Positions 1 through 12,297 of a stretch of 64,000 nucleotides of DNA are shown here, one piece after another; the first letter of the stretch is position 1; the number at the start of each line of letters is the position of its first letter. Source of the stretch: Annona cherimola (taxonomy: Eukaryota > Streptophyta > Magnoliopsida > Magnoliales > Annonaceae); the NCBI GenBank assembly GCA_030490835.1, contig CM059971.1, positions 125,334,564 to 125,398,563 on the forward strand, read 5' to 3'. The notes under the pieces were generated by a model that had not been told where the DNA came from, did no database searches, and saw nothing but the letters and a program-made list of their open reading frames with translations. The translations under genes and the position numbers were made by a program.

Positions 1-445
1 TTACCATCACGTGCTTCCCACTTGGCGATGGCGCCTGAATGGCAGTGGATCTCAATTAATGATGCCACTTACGGATCTGATCGCGTTTGAAAGCTGAAAT
101 AGAAGAGAAGTTTCTTGGGTTGGATTTGGAACGTGAAACGGAATTAATCACGTTTTAATTTTTAATAGAATAGAAAAGGGCATTTTGGTAATTATACAAC
201 TAGAATAGAATTGATTTGGAACGTGGAACGGAGTTAATCACGTTTTAATTTTTAATAGAATAGAAAAGAATTGAAAAGGGCATTTTGGTAATTATACAAC
301 CAGAATATAATTGATTTGGAACGTGGAACGGAATTACTCGCGTTTTAATTTTTAATAGAATAGAAAAAGGCATTTTGGCAATTATACAACTAGAATAGAA
401 TACCTAATTAATTTAATACTAGTGTTATTTAAATATAAAATTTAA
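1..445. repeat. Intergenic with three-copy ~90 bp minisatellite
   Basis: No gene is visible. Three tandem units begin near 123, 213 and 313 and run to about 401. Each starts with GATTTGGAACGTG and contains CGTTTTAATTTTTAATAGAA and GGCATTTTGG. The second unit is about 10 bp longer because of a small internal duplication (AATTGAAAAG). The rest is unremarkable AT-rich DNA. Confidence 0.8.
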
Positions 446-720
446 GAGTGTGTTTGGTAAATGGTAAAAAATGTCAAGCTAAAATTCTTCACTTTCCATA
501 ATTTCTCTATTTTTACTCATTTTTTCATATCGTCTAGTGTAATTATCTTACTTTCAATCATTTTTAAACAACTACACATACGACTAACATATCTATTTTA
601 ACTTTATTTTCTTTACTCCTTATCATTACCTCTACCATATCACATTATCTTCTTTTAATTTAACAATTTTTATGCCAAAAGTTTTTCATCCAAAATTTTT
701 ATAACTTCCCAAACATATCC
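446..720. mobile_element. Tourist-like MITE (PIF/Harbinger type), 275 bp
   Basis: The element starts GAGTGTGTTTGGTAAA and ends CTTCCCAAACATATCC, so its ends are imperfect inverted repeats around TGTTTGG. It is flanked on both sides by TAA (443-445 and 721-723), the 3 bp target duplication expected for PIF/Harbinger elements. No coding capacity. Related copies lie at 10530-12188 (interrupted), 20006-20273, about 20330-20572, about 43137-43370 and, in reverse, about 55216-55490. The superfamily is inferred from the TSD and ends. Confidence 0.75.
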
Positions 721-2927
721 TAAATTCTGAAATAAGTAATATAATCACTACCGTTTAAAGCAAAGCTCATTAAAAAGATGTTCTTTGGCTAGATAGATGT
801 TTATTTTGATTTTTTAAAATCAATTTTCTCTTTGGTGTATCCAATAAATAGTCCTGAACCGTTAGGTTTTAAATCAATTTGATTTTGATGTGTTTGTTTG
901 TATATATATATATATATAGAGAAATATTCAAGTGCAATGCAACTGTACGGCAACATCGACACAGTTACGCCAAAACGGGCCCCACATGATCATAAAATTA
1001 TAATTTATTCCACCCATTGTATTTAGAATAATGTATTCTATTATCATACCAATTTTTATCCCAATCGGATATGTATATAGACCCCATCTAAAAATGGTAT
1101 AAATTCAATAAAATAGTTTGATGTAAATAACAACTTTAAAGTGATTTTTTCAACATGTAAATTATTTTCTATAAAATTTATATATAAATAACTAATTGTA
1201 TAAATTTTCATTGCATTATAATATGTGTGGGACCCATTTTTTAGCAACTACACTGCTCAACTGCACTGGAATAGGTCTCATATATATATATATGTGGAAA
1301 TAATCCAGTGCATGCGACTGCATTGTGCAATCCACGCACTGTGGGCCCCACTTAATCATAAATAGAAAATCCACCCCACCCATTGTATTTAGAATTGTTC
1401 ACTTTATTAGCATACCAATTTTCATCCAAATCCAACATGTGTGTAGTCCTCATCTTAAAATGGTGCAAAATCAACGTAATAAAATAGTTTAATGTAAATA
1501 TCAAGTTTAAAGTGGTTTTTTCAACATCTAAACCATCTAAAGTATGATTTAATATGGATAAATAAGTGTATAAAGTTTCATTACAATTGTAGACGAACTC
1601 AAGATTCATAGAAAAATTCAGGAAAATTTTTTCGCTTGGCCTTGAGATATGGACTCTTTTTCTGGAGTGGGAATAAAATGGAAATGAAAATGAATAAAAC
1701 TAATTGAATAGAAAAACATGATAAGATAATTGAAATATAAGAATAAAAATGTTAAAAATGTAGAATATACAGATAATTCGTGTCGTTGATTTTGCCATTT
1801 CACTCCGTTCTCCATTCTCACCCATCCGTTGCAGTTGACCATTCATGCAGGTGATATCTCTGTATATCTGTCCAGCTGCAAGAGATCGGGAGAGTTTATT
1901 TTATTGCCGGCAAGAGATCACCTTGTATTTCGGGAAGCCGGATTCTTAATTCATAAGCTCAGTTCGTGATTCACGTGTATTTAAAAAACTTTTTCGACGT
2001 ATTTAAAAAATATCAGAGACTGCGACACCCTAACTAGGTTGCAGCTGGCTACGCTCCAGTATATTTACAATGGCGTTACATTGATGGTAAGAAAATTTTT
2101 TTACACCCTATTGGTTTGTGAACACCAATTGCTCCCACAGATTTTTTCTTTTCTTTTTTTTCTTTTTTTTTTTTCAGACATCAGCTTCCATTTATTATTA
2201 AGAAAAACCAAATGCTTCCATCGGGTTGAAATCCCAAATGTGGAATTCAACCCACAACATAGCGCCATTGTTGCTTTATCCCTAGCGCCTACATCAAATT
2301 TAATATTTTAGTTAAAGAAATAACTATAAACACAACAAATGGATTATATTTTGATTTTTGATATTAATCATATTTTGATTTAATCGTAAAAATAACACTG
2401 CAGCATCATGGACTTCAAATGATATAAGTTGCATACAATAATTGATTACGTAAAGGAAAATAATTCTGTCACCCCATGTTAAGCAATGTCTCATTTAGCA
2501 CATTTTAAAAAACTTATTTACAATATATTTTTATTTTTTTCTTCGTACACTTATTTATTTAAGTGTATTTAATATATAAATCAAGTTTTATCATTTTGAA
2601 TATGTGTATATATTTTTTTGAAATTTTAAAACATCCATGTATACATACCCTTATCTTTGAGAATCTCAAAAAAAATATGCACATATCAAAAAATGATAAA
2701 ACTTAGTTTATATATTAAATACACTTAAATAAACAAGTCTATGAAGAATAAGTAAAAAAATATTATAAATGAATTTTTCGTGGTGAGTTAAACTAAAAAT
2801 TCGCTTAATCCGAGTTAACAGAATCACTTCCCTTATGTAAATAAGGATGATTTGCAAATATATCAACATTTAGTTTGATTATATTTACACATAAACCCAC
2901 TCAGTTTTGCTGCTAAAATACTGCAGC
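721..2927. repeat. AT-rich intergenic region with repeat copies
   Basis: No convincing gene. A short (TA)n run lies at 901-919. Two related AT-rich repeat copies lie at about 930-1260 and 1290-1610; both contain a GGGCCCCAC block and the phrase CACCCATTGTATTTAGAAT, and a third relative is at about 7180-7470. A palindromic foldback-type repeat spans about 2487-2825, related to one at about 29225-29590. The stretch 1611-2480 shows nothing recognisable. Confidence 0.5.
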
Positions 2928-3240
2928 TGTGACTTGTAAGGCCCTCCGCCACCATAGCCTGCCATCAGCGCCCCATTGCTGAATCTTGCAACGAAGGAAG
3001 GATTTTTTGTTCTTGTCAGCCTTCTAAATGGGGACTCCAAAGTCTGCTTTTATGCACACGTATACGAAGATTCAGGACTTGTAATATTTTTGCGGAGAGG
3101 AGGGAGATGTACGTGGGCATGGCAGCATTGTAATAATCGGCATACAAGACGTTCGGGCCACTCAGGCGCTGCGCCTCAATGGTAGGAGACGTGACTATCC
3201 CCTGAGCGTTCTCGGTTTCGAATGGTTGTGGCAGCATCTT
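2928..3240 (-). pseudogene. GDSL esterase/lipase remnant (exon 4/5 pieces)
   Basis: On the minus strand the frame near 3150-3100 reads [14 protein letters not shown], matching the block before the end of exon 4 in the intact GDSL gene at 17929-19469 ([15 protein letters not shown]). Farther on, 2980-2930 reads FSNGALMAGYGGGGPYK, matching the start of its exon 5 ([18 protein letters not shown]). The conserved CC pair has become GY and the frame then runs into unrelated sequence. Exons 1-3 and the catalytic Asp-His block are absent. It is more diverged than the copy at 12815-13187, so it is probably an older duplicate. Confidence 0.7.
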
Positions 3241-6200
3241 TGTTCACTACAGCTGCACAGCAGCAAAGTGAGTTTTAAAAATATTATGCTTAGCTAAATT
3301 TATTTTAAAATATAAATTTATATAAAAATAAAAATTAATTCTTCTTACAGAAATACTTTCGAATTTATGACTTATCCAATAATATCATTGCTAAATAAAT
3401 CTTATTTCAAAATAATAATGTCTAATTAATCAACCCACTTTTAAAATCATGTCAGTTCAATTCGGATAATATAAAGTATTTTTTTCCAAAATTCTTAAAC
3501 TACTCTATTATAAATCAGATTGGATCAGTCAAGTTCAAATTAAGATCAGCTCCTTATTTACACCACTAGTTGATGCTAATCCATTCGACCCAACTCTACT
3601 TATACGTGGGGTTAGACTGAGGTTCAATTCATTTACAAAAAATTAATAGTCTTTTAAGGGTTTTTCGTCCATAGTTGCAGAGTATGACTTTTAACAAAAT
3701 TACAAGTTTGCTTACATGTTTTCGCTAAAATTGGAGACATGTCATTTTCATTAAAGTCACATTAATGAGCGTTAAAAATTTTATCGAAATAATGAAAATA
3801 TCATTGTGAATAAATTTTTCTATTTTAAAGATATTTTCTGCATATGGAAAATTAATTTTTAAAGTTATTTATCCTTGAAATTTTCAAAATCTGACCGACA
3901 CAAAATTAGTCTATTTAATGCAACAAATGTTTAAAAAATAAATTTGTATATTAATAAAAATATTTTCTTGTATTTAATGAGAATATATATTCAATTAATT
4001 ATTTCTATTTTATTATTAGATATTTATTATATGTTTATTATTTAATAATATTTTTTGCAACAATTGTTTATAATATTTGTAAATAATAATTTTATTTTTA
4101 CCAGAGCATTTTTATTATATTAGTAAAAATTTTAACGCCCATCACTTTCCCTAAAAAACGATAGACCTCTGATTTTAAAGGAAACACATGAGAAAAAAAA
4201 TATGCTTGCGATTTTGTAAAGTCGTGATAGACGACCAGGAAAATCTCACGTGTTCTAAAGACCGCCCATTTTTTAAGTAAATCCTACGTGTTCTAAAGTT
4301 GACTGCGTTCGCTTCAAAAATGTGCCTAGTTAAAGGAAGAATAAAACATTTATACGAAAAGGAGAAATTTGTGACCCGTTGGAAACCAAAGGCGCAAGTT
4401 CCCACGCGTTCCATCCGGCCACGTTATTGGCTACTTATTTTGCAAGTTCATTTTTTCAATCATCAAATGCTATTTTTTAATGAACATTTTAGGTTAAGTT
4501 TAGGATTTTTGTAAACATATTTATTTAGTTTGAATAACATTACAAATATGCCCCTCAGTTTAGAAACATTTTAAACACTATTTGCAATTTTTAATAAAAA
4601 TTAAGATATATCCATGTTGTTATATTTTTTTCTCAGTCTATTAAAAAATTTTAAATACATAAAATATTGGGTAATTTGTAAATACACCCCTTAGTTTGGC
4701 AATAATTGCATATATACCATAATTATTTCACAAATTGCATATTACTCTCATCAAGTTTCTCAAAAATTGCTTGTAAGCCTATGTTAATGGCCAAAATGTA
4801 ACGGTTGTTAAACAAAAAAATGTAATTTGTTGATATACCTTCATAGTTTGACGCTAATTACTGATATACCCCATGGTTTTACCAATTGCATATTACATCC
4901 ACAAAGATTCACCAAAATTGCTTGCGTACCATGATATCTTTTTGTCACCAAACATGCATTAAAAATGATAAAAGTGACCCTATTTAAAGGTATATTAGAA
5001 TTTCATAGTTTATATACGTAACATCACACCCTTAAGGTGTCATAGACTTCGTCTACTGTGTCAAAACTGAGAACACCGTAATAAATAAAATCTTTCAAGA
5101 TAAAAATAGATACCAAGATGTAAAATTATAAATATTTTAATTAATATATCTCAAATCTACTCCTCATGGAGTCATTATACATTTTGGTGTCTATTATTAA
5201 TACAAATAAGCATTATAAGAACATTTCAATAACTCTAAACTTCTTTGTCCTTTGTTATGCTAGTTTCACTTTTTTTTGACATTGACAATGATTCTAATTT
5301 AGTATTATATTTCTATTTTTCCACTAAAAACAAAACTATGTGAGCTAAAAGCTCAGTAAGAGTTTTTTATTTAAATTTATTTTTTAAATTAATAACATCT
5401 ATGATGTCTTTTGTGCATAACAAACTCTAATCAATGAAAAGTTAAACATTTTATACTTGTGCAAGTGTATATCCACTCTAATTCATGCATTCACGCTATG
5501 GGCATTGTCATCTGCTTGTACTCGTGTGCAGCCATTGTACACATTCGTGAGCTAATTTATCTTCTTTTATAATCCTAAGGTCGCTACCTAAGTACAACTA
5601 TACTGCTTTATTACTCGGCGGCAAGCCCAAGTATGCATCATACTCATATATTATGATCAATGCACCACTTAAATTCATTGCTTAACATAATTAAGAATAT
5701 TTTAAAATAATCATGCTCATGTTTAAATAAACCAACTTCGAAAAAAATTCCAAACTTAGTAAATAATCAGTAATCACACTTCATAGTAAATCATAATATT
5801 CAACACAATATTTTTTTAGTCATGATTTGATAAAAATTTACTTACCTCTAAGAAGACGTTAAACTTCTTTTTCAATCTTTTGAAGTAGCATCAAGTCTCT
5901 TTTTTTAATTTCATCATAACATATTCATTATTTTACCTTAATTTTTGTAAATATTATTTAAATATTCATTTATGACCTCTCCAAATATCTCATAATTTTA
6001 TTTGGTCAAAATTATATTTTTCTATTTATTTTGTAAATTCCTAGCTAATATAAGGCATTTTTGCAAACTATTTCATTTGAAAGGGGCATTTTGTAATTTT
6101 TTTAAAATTCTTCTTATGAAATTTCTTCACAAGTCAATAGGGTATTCTATTTAACCCCTTACATTTTGAATATCTTGATGGCTGGTGAAAAATCTATTCA

Positions 6201-7767
6201 ATTTATTATATTTAGCATTATTTATAGTATTTAGAAAATCTTTTAATTTATCTAGTATCACAGTGCATGGGCCTCATTTGTAAATGTATAAAATCAATAT
6301 AATAAGTGGTTATATTAAATATCAATTTAAGTTGTATTTCAATATCTAAATTGTCTAAAATATCATTTTTATATTGATAAATAATTCTATAAAGTATTAT
6401 TATATTCTAATATATATGTGTGAATAGATTTAAGTATTTTTTCCTAATTTACACATAAATATATTTATTTTTGAGAAAATGTAGCTCATACACATATTTG
6501 ATTTCGATGAAACTTAATCTTCTAATTAAACAAATAATGTTAAATTATAATGAATAGATTGAATTTTTCAATGAGTATCAAAATCTTAAAATTTAAAAAG
6601 GTTACAAGAAACTACTTCTATGTATATGGGTCTCCTGCTATGAAACTTCTTTTATATGCAACTCACTCTATTTTTAAAATTTTGATGGTTGATAAAAAAA
6701 ATTCACTCTATCTATTATATTTAGTATCATTTATAGTGTCTTAAAAAAAAATTTATTTGTCTAATATCACTATGCATGGGCCCCATTTAAGAATATATAA
6801 AATCAACATAATAAAATAATTTAACATTAAATATCAATTTTTAAATTATATTTTCCACATCTAAATCATCTAAAATATTATTTCTATATGAATAAATCAT
6901 TCTGATACATATAGAAATACATTTAAGCATTTTTCGTGATTTATACATGAATATATATATATTAACAAATGTGATCATGCATATACTTAGATTTGGATGA
7001 AACTTGATCTCTTCACTAAACAAATAATATTAAATACAATGAATTGATTTAACTTTTTTATCAATGATCAAAATCTTAAATTTTGAAAGTGTTACATGCC
7101 TTAGCTTCTATACAACCTATATATATAAGAAGTTATCATGTACTATTACATGCACCGGATGTTATCATGCATTTAGCTTAAAACGGGCCCCACATGATCA
7201 TAAAATGTACATCTACTTCACCCATTATAACATACTATTTTTTATCTAAATTGGATATGTGTATAGACTCATGTAAAAAGGGTATAAAATCAACATAATA
7301 AAATAGTTTAATATAAATATCAATTTTAAGGTTATTTTTTCAATATATAAACTATCTAAGATATAATTTATATATGGATAAATAAAATATTAATATATTT
7401 AAATGCATATAAAATATATTTTAAGCTAAATGCACTGTAACTTGTAGTGCATTTATAAGTCACTGGATCATATTATATATATATGAGATATAGGGCTCTA
7501 CTTCGATGTAACTGGTAGATTCCATGTAACCCTCTCTATTTTTTAAATATTGATGATTGAAGCAAAATCTAATCGATTAATTATATTTAACATTATTTAT
7601 TTAGCTAGAAGACTAAATTTCATCTAAATTAAATATGTACATTAGCTGCATTTTCTCAAAAAATAGGTACATTCAGAAATAGAGCTGATAGATTGCAAAA
7701 GATGTCCTTAAATGTACCCATATTGTAATAATTAGGAAAAAAAAATAGTTATCTATTCAACTGATGA
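3241..7767. repeat. AT-rich repeat-filled intergenic region
   Basis: No gene found. About 4540-5000 holds palindromic repeat sequence of the type 'not-quite-periodic AAATACACCCCTTAGTTTGG', related to 53908-54309. About 5018-6170 looks like an inverted, decayed LTR: it begins GTAACATCACACCC and carries GAGCTAAAAGCTCAGTAAG, similar to the reverse complement of part of the solo LTR at 7768-9783. From about 6170 to 7620 there are several overlapping copies of an AT-rich element also found at about 41480-41960, 50950-51450, 59550-59790 and 62110-63240. Family assignments are inference. Confidence 0.45.
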
Positions 7768-9783
7768 TGTGTACACTGAGGTGACATCCTGACCATTGAC
7801 CATTTAACCAAGCAATGGGCCAAGAACAAGTGGAAGGTTATTGGGCTAAACCCAAATAAGCCCACTTAGAATAATGGGTTGAGTTATATAAAATATTGTG
7901 AGAATTTAACTTAACAGCCCAAGGTGCTTAAGTGGTTAAGGTGTTGGTCTTTGGTAAAGGAGGTCTCGAGTTTGAGTTCCAATGAGTGTGTAAATGATGT
8001 ATTTTGCTTTTTGGGCTCTGTGGGCCTCACCAGTTTGAAATTCGAATTTAAAATTAAATGAGATCGAATTGCGATCAGTGAATTTTGAAATTGAATTGAG
8101 ATCGGATTGCGAGCGGTAAATCCTCTGGTGAATCCTCGGGAAGTTATAAATAAGCGAGCTTGGGACTTGATGGAGATACTAGAGAGGAAAGAGGAGGAAC
8201 GCTGTCGCTGGAGAAAGGAAAAGGCCGATCCAATCCGTTGAAGTGATCCATTTCATTTTCTTCTTTAAGGTAAGGGGGATTTTGCCTCTTTAGCCTTTAA
8301 TTATGACATAATTTAATGAGGATTTATCACATAATTATTTAGTGGTTTTACTAATATGTGATTTTATGGTCATTAATCATGCTGGGATGATATGAGATAT
8401 TATATGCTTAATTGCACACGGAATGAATGCCACATAATTATTTGAGAAATGTATTATTTACATTTAATTAATTATGTAAGGATTTATCAATAATTTTGAG
8501 GATGTATAGCATAAAGGTAATTTTGGGCAAGATGGAAAGCATAATGGCGTAATTATAATTTATTTTGAGTAAAATAAATTAATGAGTAAAATTATGTATG
8601 TTACATTATGCTTGGATGGCCTAAAATTAAATATGTTTGCCAAATTATTGAGGAGATGAATTTTTAATGCATTTTAATATATTTAAGATGTTTAAAGGAG
8701 ATATATATACGAAAATAATATTAAAATATTATTATATATATCTTGTATAAATGGCCGGATGGAAAAAAATGGATGTTACTGCCTATTTTCGAATTTTTGG
8801 ATATTTTACAATTCTGCCTAATGGTTTTCTGAAAATCATAAGCTGTCAAGGAGTTTCTGTAAAATCAGAAGACAGCAGGAGAATCTGTAATTTTTCAGGA
8901 GATAATACGGGCTTCAGGGAGTGAGTTGGATCCAGGCTGAGCCCAACTGCAGACGAGCCCAACTGTTGTGATGGGCCTCAGAAGGAGGATCTAGTGAGCC
9001 AACCCATGACTTAGAGGCCAAAGATGATACTCAGGCAGTAAAGCCCAGAGCGAGGCCCACTAGGAAGCCCAGTCGGGTAGGACCACCGGCGGCGAGGGAC
9101 ACGTAGCACTGTTTGGTGCGTCCATTTCCAAATTGATGTAAATTGAGCTCTAGAGGTCCGTTTTGAGTAATCCATGAGTCATTTTCTATGAATTTGGACA
9201 TTTTGAGTTCAATGGAAGGGCTAGATTAGCCAAATGATACCTAGAAGTTTGAGTTTTGGGGATAGAGGAGTATCCTAAAGGATTCAAGGTTCTAAATTCT
9301 TAGGGTAGTCACCAAAATTTAAGTTGAGTACTTTTAGGAAGAGATGATGGCATATAAGATGTATTAAAGGCTTTAAAAGTTGAGCAATTGAGTGAAAATG
9401 ATATATTCTTATGATCTTAATTGCATAGCATAATCCTACTTACTGAGTTCTTGTGAACTTACCCCTTTTTCCTTTGACTCTCAGATGATTCCGTAGATGG
9501 TGGCCAATGAGATGGTGGTGGCGTGATGATGAATTGATCTTTTTATTTATTTTATTCTATGTAATGAGTGACTTGACTTGGATGTAAAGATTTTTGTTGA
9601 CGTGGGCATGTTTGTAATAATACATCTATGGACTTGAGGACTTGGATGTAATAATACAAGTTTATTTTTTATTGCCTAAATGAGATGGTTTTAATCGTCG
9701 TGTGGAAAGATCCTGGAGTTTTAAAACGACTAGGACCAAAAATTTAGGCAAAAACCTTGATTTTTAGTTCAGGCTGTTACACA
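7768..9783 (+). mobile_element. Solo LTR, probably Ty3/gypsy chromovirus type
   Basis: A ~2.0 kb block starts near TGTGTACACTGAGGTGACATCC and ends near GGCTGTTACACA, giving a TG...CA structure with short inverted ends. A TATA box (TATAAATA, 8145-8152) is followed by a purine-rich leader, as expected for an LTR promoter. Near the 5' end a tRNA-like module carries an A-box-like TTAAGTGGTTAAGG (7928-7941) and a B-box-like segment (7962-7980). No PBS, polypurine tract, coding region or second LTR adjoins it, so it is a solo LTR. The exact ends are uncertain by about 15 bp and I see no clean 5 bp TSD. Chromovirus assignment is inferred from the GGTGACATCC start. Confidence 0.65.
8145..8152 (+). 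promoter_or_regulatory. TATA box of the solo LTR
   Basis: TATAAATA lies inside the LTR and is followed by a GA-rich stretch (GAGAGGAAAGAGGAGGAAC). This is the usual layout of an LTR promoter and transcription start. Whether it is active is unknown. Confidence 0.5.
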
Positions 9784-10529
9784 TATCTACCAATGTAAAA
9801 AAAAAATGTACCCATATTTTAAGGGGCGATCATTTACAAGAGGGGGCAGCCAACCGGAGTTGCGCCCACCATGAAATTTTGTTTTTAATTTTTTATTCTT
9901 ATGCAGACCCTGTCTATATTAATCTCCTTATAAAATTTTAAGTTTTAAAAATACATTTAGTATTTTATTTTGAATTTTCAAAATGAATAAATGAACAAAG
10001 ATGCACAGGTCCACCCCAACAATTATGGATATTTTATTTTTATTTTGGTTCTTTATTTTACCGATAAATTCCCCCTAAAATCAGAATTATGACCGATAAT
10101 TTCATTTTATCTTTTTGCAAAACCACCGACAAATTAGATTTTTTTCGATAAGCGGTGACTCCAAACCAAGCGTTGTTTTTTACCGTTAGAGCTTAACTTC
10201 TCAAGAAGCAACTTTCTGTCTTGATAACATATCTTATGCTTCAAGGGCATTCTCGGTACATTCAAGGAAAACTGTTGGGTGACGTTTGTTAATGTGTAAA
10301 ATTGTGAGATTGCGGTAAATAGTGAAAAATGGAAAATAGAATATTCTGATAAATGTGTGATTGATAGGAAATGATAGTGTATATAATTTGAATAAATATA
10401 TTTGTTGTATGTAATTAGTAGGGAAAATAATTTGAATATAAGGATAAAAATGGAAAAAATAGTGTGATTGACAAAATAATAATTGGTCTTTGGAAACCAA
10501 TTCCTATGTTTCCCACACTTGTACATTTA
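9784..10529. other. Intergenic, no gene recognised
   Basis: AT-rich sequence between the solo LTR and the Tourist-like element. Frames of about 90-130 codons on the minus strand (10134-10526) are low-complexity Phe/Tyr/Ile-rich translation with no family motif. The 13-mer ATGTACCCATATT directly right of the LTR (about 9806) also occurs directly left of it (about 7712). Confidence 0.5.
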
Positions 10530-12188
10530 GGGTGTTATTGGCAATTTATAGAAAATGTCAAGTTAAAACTTTTCAATCTAAAATTTTTTACTCTCCACCA
10601 ATGTTGTCAGAACCGAACCGGTAATTAAACCGGTAAAGGAGCTGGTCTGGTTCGAATCGGTTCGAACCGGTGACGTCAGCATGATATATTTATGATGTCA
10701 TAAATATTATATTTTTTAAATTTTAAATAAATATATTGATAAAGTTATATTTTTTATTAAATTCTAAATATATATGTTAAATTTTAAAAACCACAATATA
10801 AGTACGAAACATGCTTGAAAAAATTTTAACAATTAAATAACTTATAATAACAATAAATTAAGAATATTTCCTATGTTCAGCAAAAAATAAAAATTGGAAG
10901 TCTATAACCATTAAATTTATATATCATTTAATTAATTATAATATTTTATTAATTATATTATAGTTTTATTTGCTACATTAATTATGTGAAGAATTTTGTG
11001 CTATATAATTAATTATGAGAATGATATTAATTACATAAGTTGCATATTATTTTCGTATGATTAATTAGAATAGACTGATTATATGAAATATTTTTGAAGA
11101 CCCAAAATTTCTTAAAATTTTAAAAATCTGAGAGTCAATAATCCTCGGTCCTGTAGAAATTTTTTTATAATTACGTAAGATTTTAGGATTGTTTAATGAC
11201 ATAATCAATATTATAGGATTGTTTAATGACATAATCAATATTATAGGATTGTTTAATACCATAATTAAATCATTGATAATTTGATATTATAAGAGACGCA
11301 TGTAAAAAATTAGGCAGAAAAAATTATGTATTAATGATTATGTACGTGTCCTACGAAAAGAGGATTTCTTACAAAAGATAAACCAAATAATATAAAAAAC
11401 ACTGAATTTCATTAATAAAAAGTTTCATATTTGTTTTCAGTTTCTTTTTTCTTTAGACTAAAATGGGTTAAATTTTCCCACTTATAATTTATCACTAATC
11501 AAATTACATTTTTTTTGTACAGGGATCAAACATGCAGGGGAACATTTTTTTTTTAATCAAATTCTTCAGCGTCCGGGGTCATTGCAGATGACTTTGGAAT
11601 TTGGATGGAGCACAATTCCAACTCTCGAAAGTCGTGCATGGCAAAGCTGGCGTTTGCAGGATTTTCGGATGAACGGACTCATTTCCTTCTTCGAGCGGCG
11701 TGGGTGCAGGCGCGGTAGTGCGTGCAGGCGCTGAGGACGAAGCGTGGGCGGGCTCATGGGCGGCGGGCGCATGCTGCGCTGAGGACGAGGGGCTGCGGGA
11801 GGCGAGGCGATTCGTCCGACCGGTCGAATCCGGTTAGACCGGCCCTTCCGGTTCGACCGCTGGTTCGCCGGTTTGGACGGTTTTTCATATATGAACCGAA
11901 CCGCACCTAATTGAACCGGAAACTGGACCGGTCCGACCGACCGATCCGGTCCGGTTCTAACAACACTGCTCTCCACAACTATCATATTTTTTAATTATTT
12001 TTTCACATTTTCCTATACAACTACCCTACTTTTCAATCATTTCTACACAACTATCCACATAACTAACCTATCTATTTTAACTTTATCTTCTTTACTACTC
12101 ATCATTAACCCTATTATATCACATCATTTGACAATTTTTACTCTTGAAAACTTTTCATAAAAAATTTTGTTCGTTATCAAACACAGCC
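10530..12188. mobile_element. Tourist-like MITE, interrupted by a hAT-type insertion
   Basis: The outer element starts GGGTGTTATTGGCAA and ends TTATCAAACACAGCC, and is flanked by TTA at 10527-10529 and 12189-12191. Removing the insertion at 10599-11968 plus one 8 bp duplication leaves about 281 bp, the same size as the intact copies at 446-720 and 20006-20273. The two halves join into sequence that aligns with the copy at about 20330-20572 (TCTCAACAATTATCATATTTTT). This fixes the relative age: the Tourist-like element came first. Confidence 0.8.
10599..11968. mobile_element. Non-autonomous hAT-type element, 1370 bp, 8 bp TSD
   Basis: The ends are inverted repeats: CAATGTTGTCAGAACCGAAC on the left, and the reverse complement of the right end reads CAGTGTTGTTAGAACCGGAC. 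Both sides carry a perfect 8 bp duplication, CTCTCCAC (10591-10598 and 11969-11976), the size typical of hAT transposons. The interior is AT-rich on the left and strikingly GC-rich at about 11690-11960. No transposase frame is visible, so it should depend on a partner element. Related termini occur at 30335-30905 and 38074-38454. Confidence 0.85.
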
Positions 12189-12297
12189 TTAGAAACGTGC
12201 CCTTAAACTCGCAATGCTTATGAGACACTCACTACTCACCTATTAATCATTTTAACCTAGCCTTTGAGTTGTCCCTCCCGCCCTTGTAAGAGTTAAA

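Noticed and set aside
7913..7985. Possible tRNA gene
   Set aside because: A- and B-box-like motifs are present but no cloverleaf with a paired acceptor stem could be drawn; it is part of the LTR.
10134..10526. 130-codon minus-strand frame
   Set aside because: Low-complexity Phe/Tyr/Ile-rich translation of AT-rich DNA next to a MITE.
11566..11985. 139-codon minus-strand frame
   Set aside because: Crosses the terminus of the hAT-type element; Arg/Pro-rich translation from GC-rich repeats, no motif.
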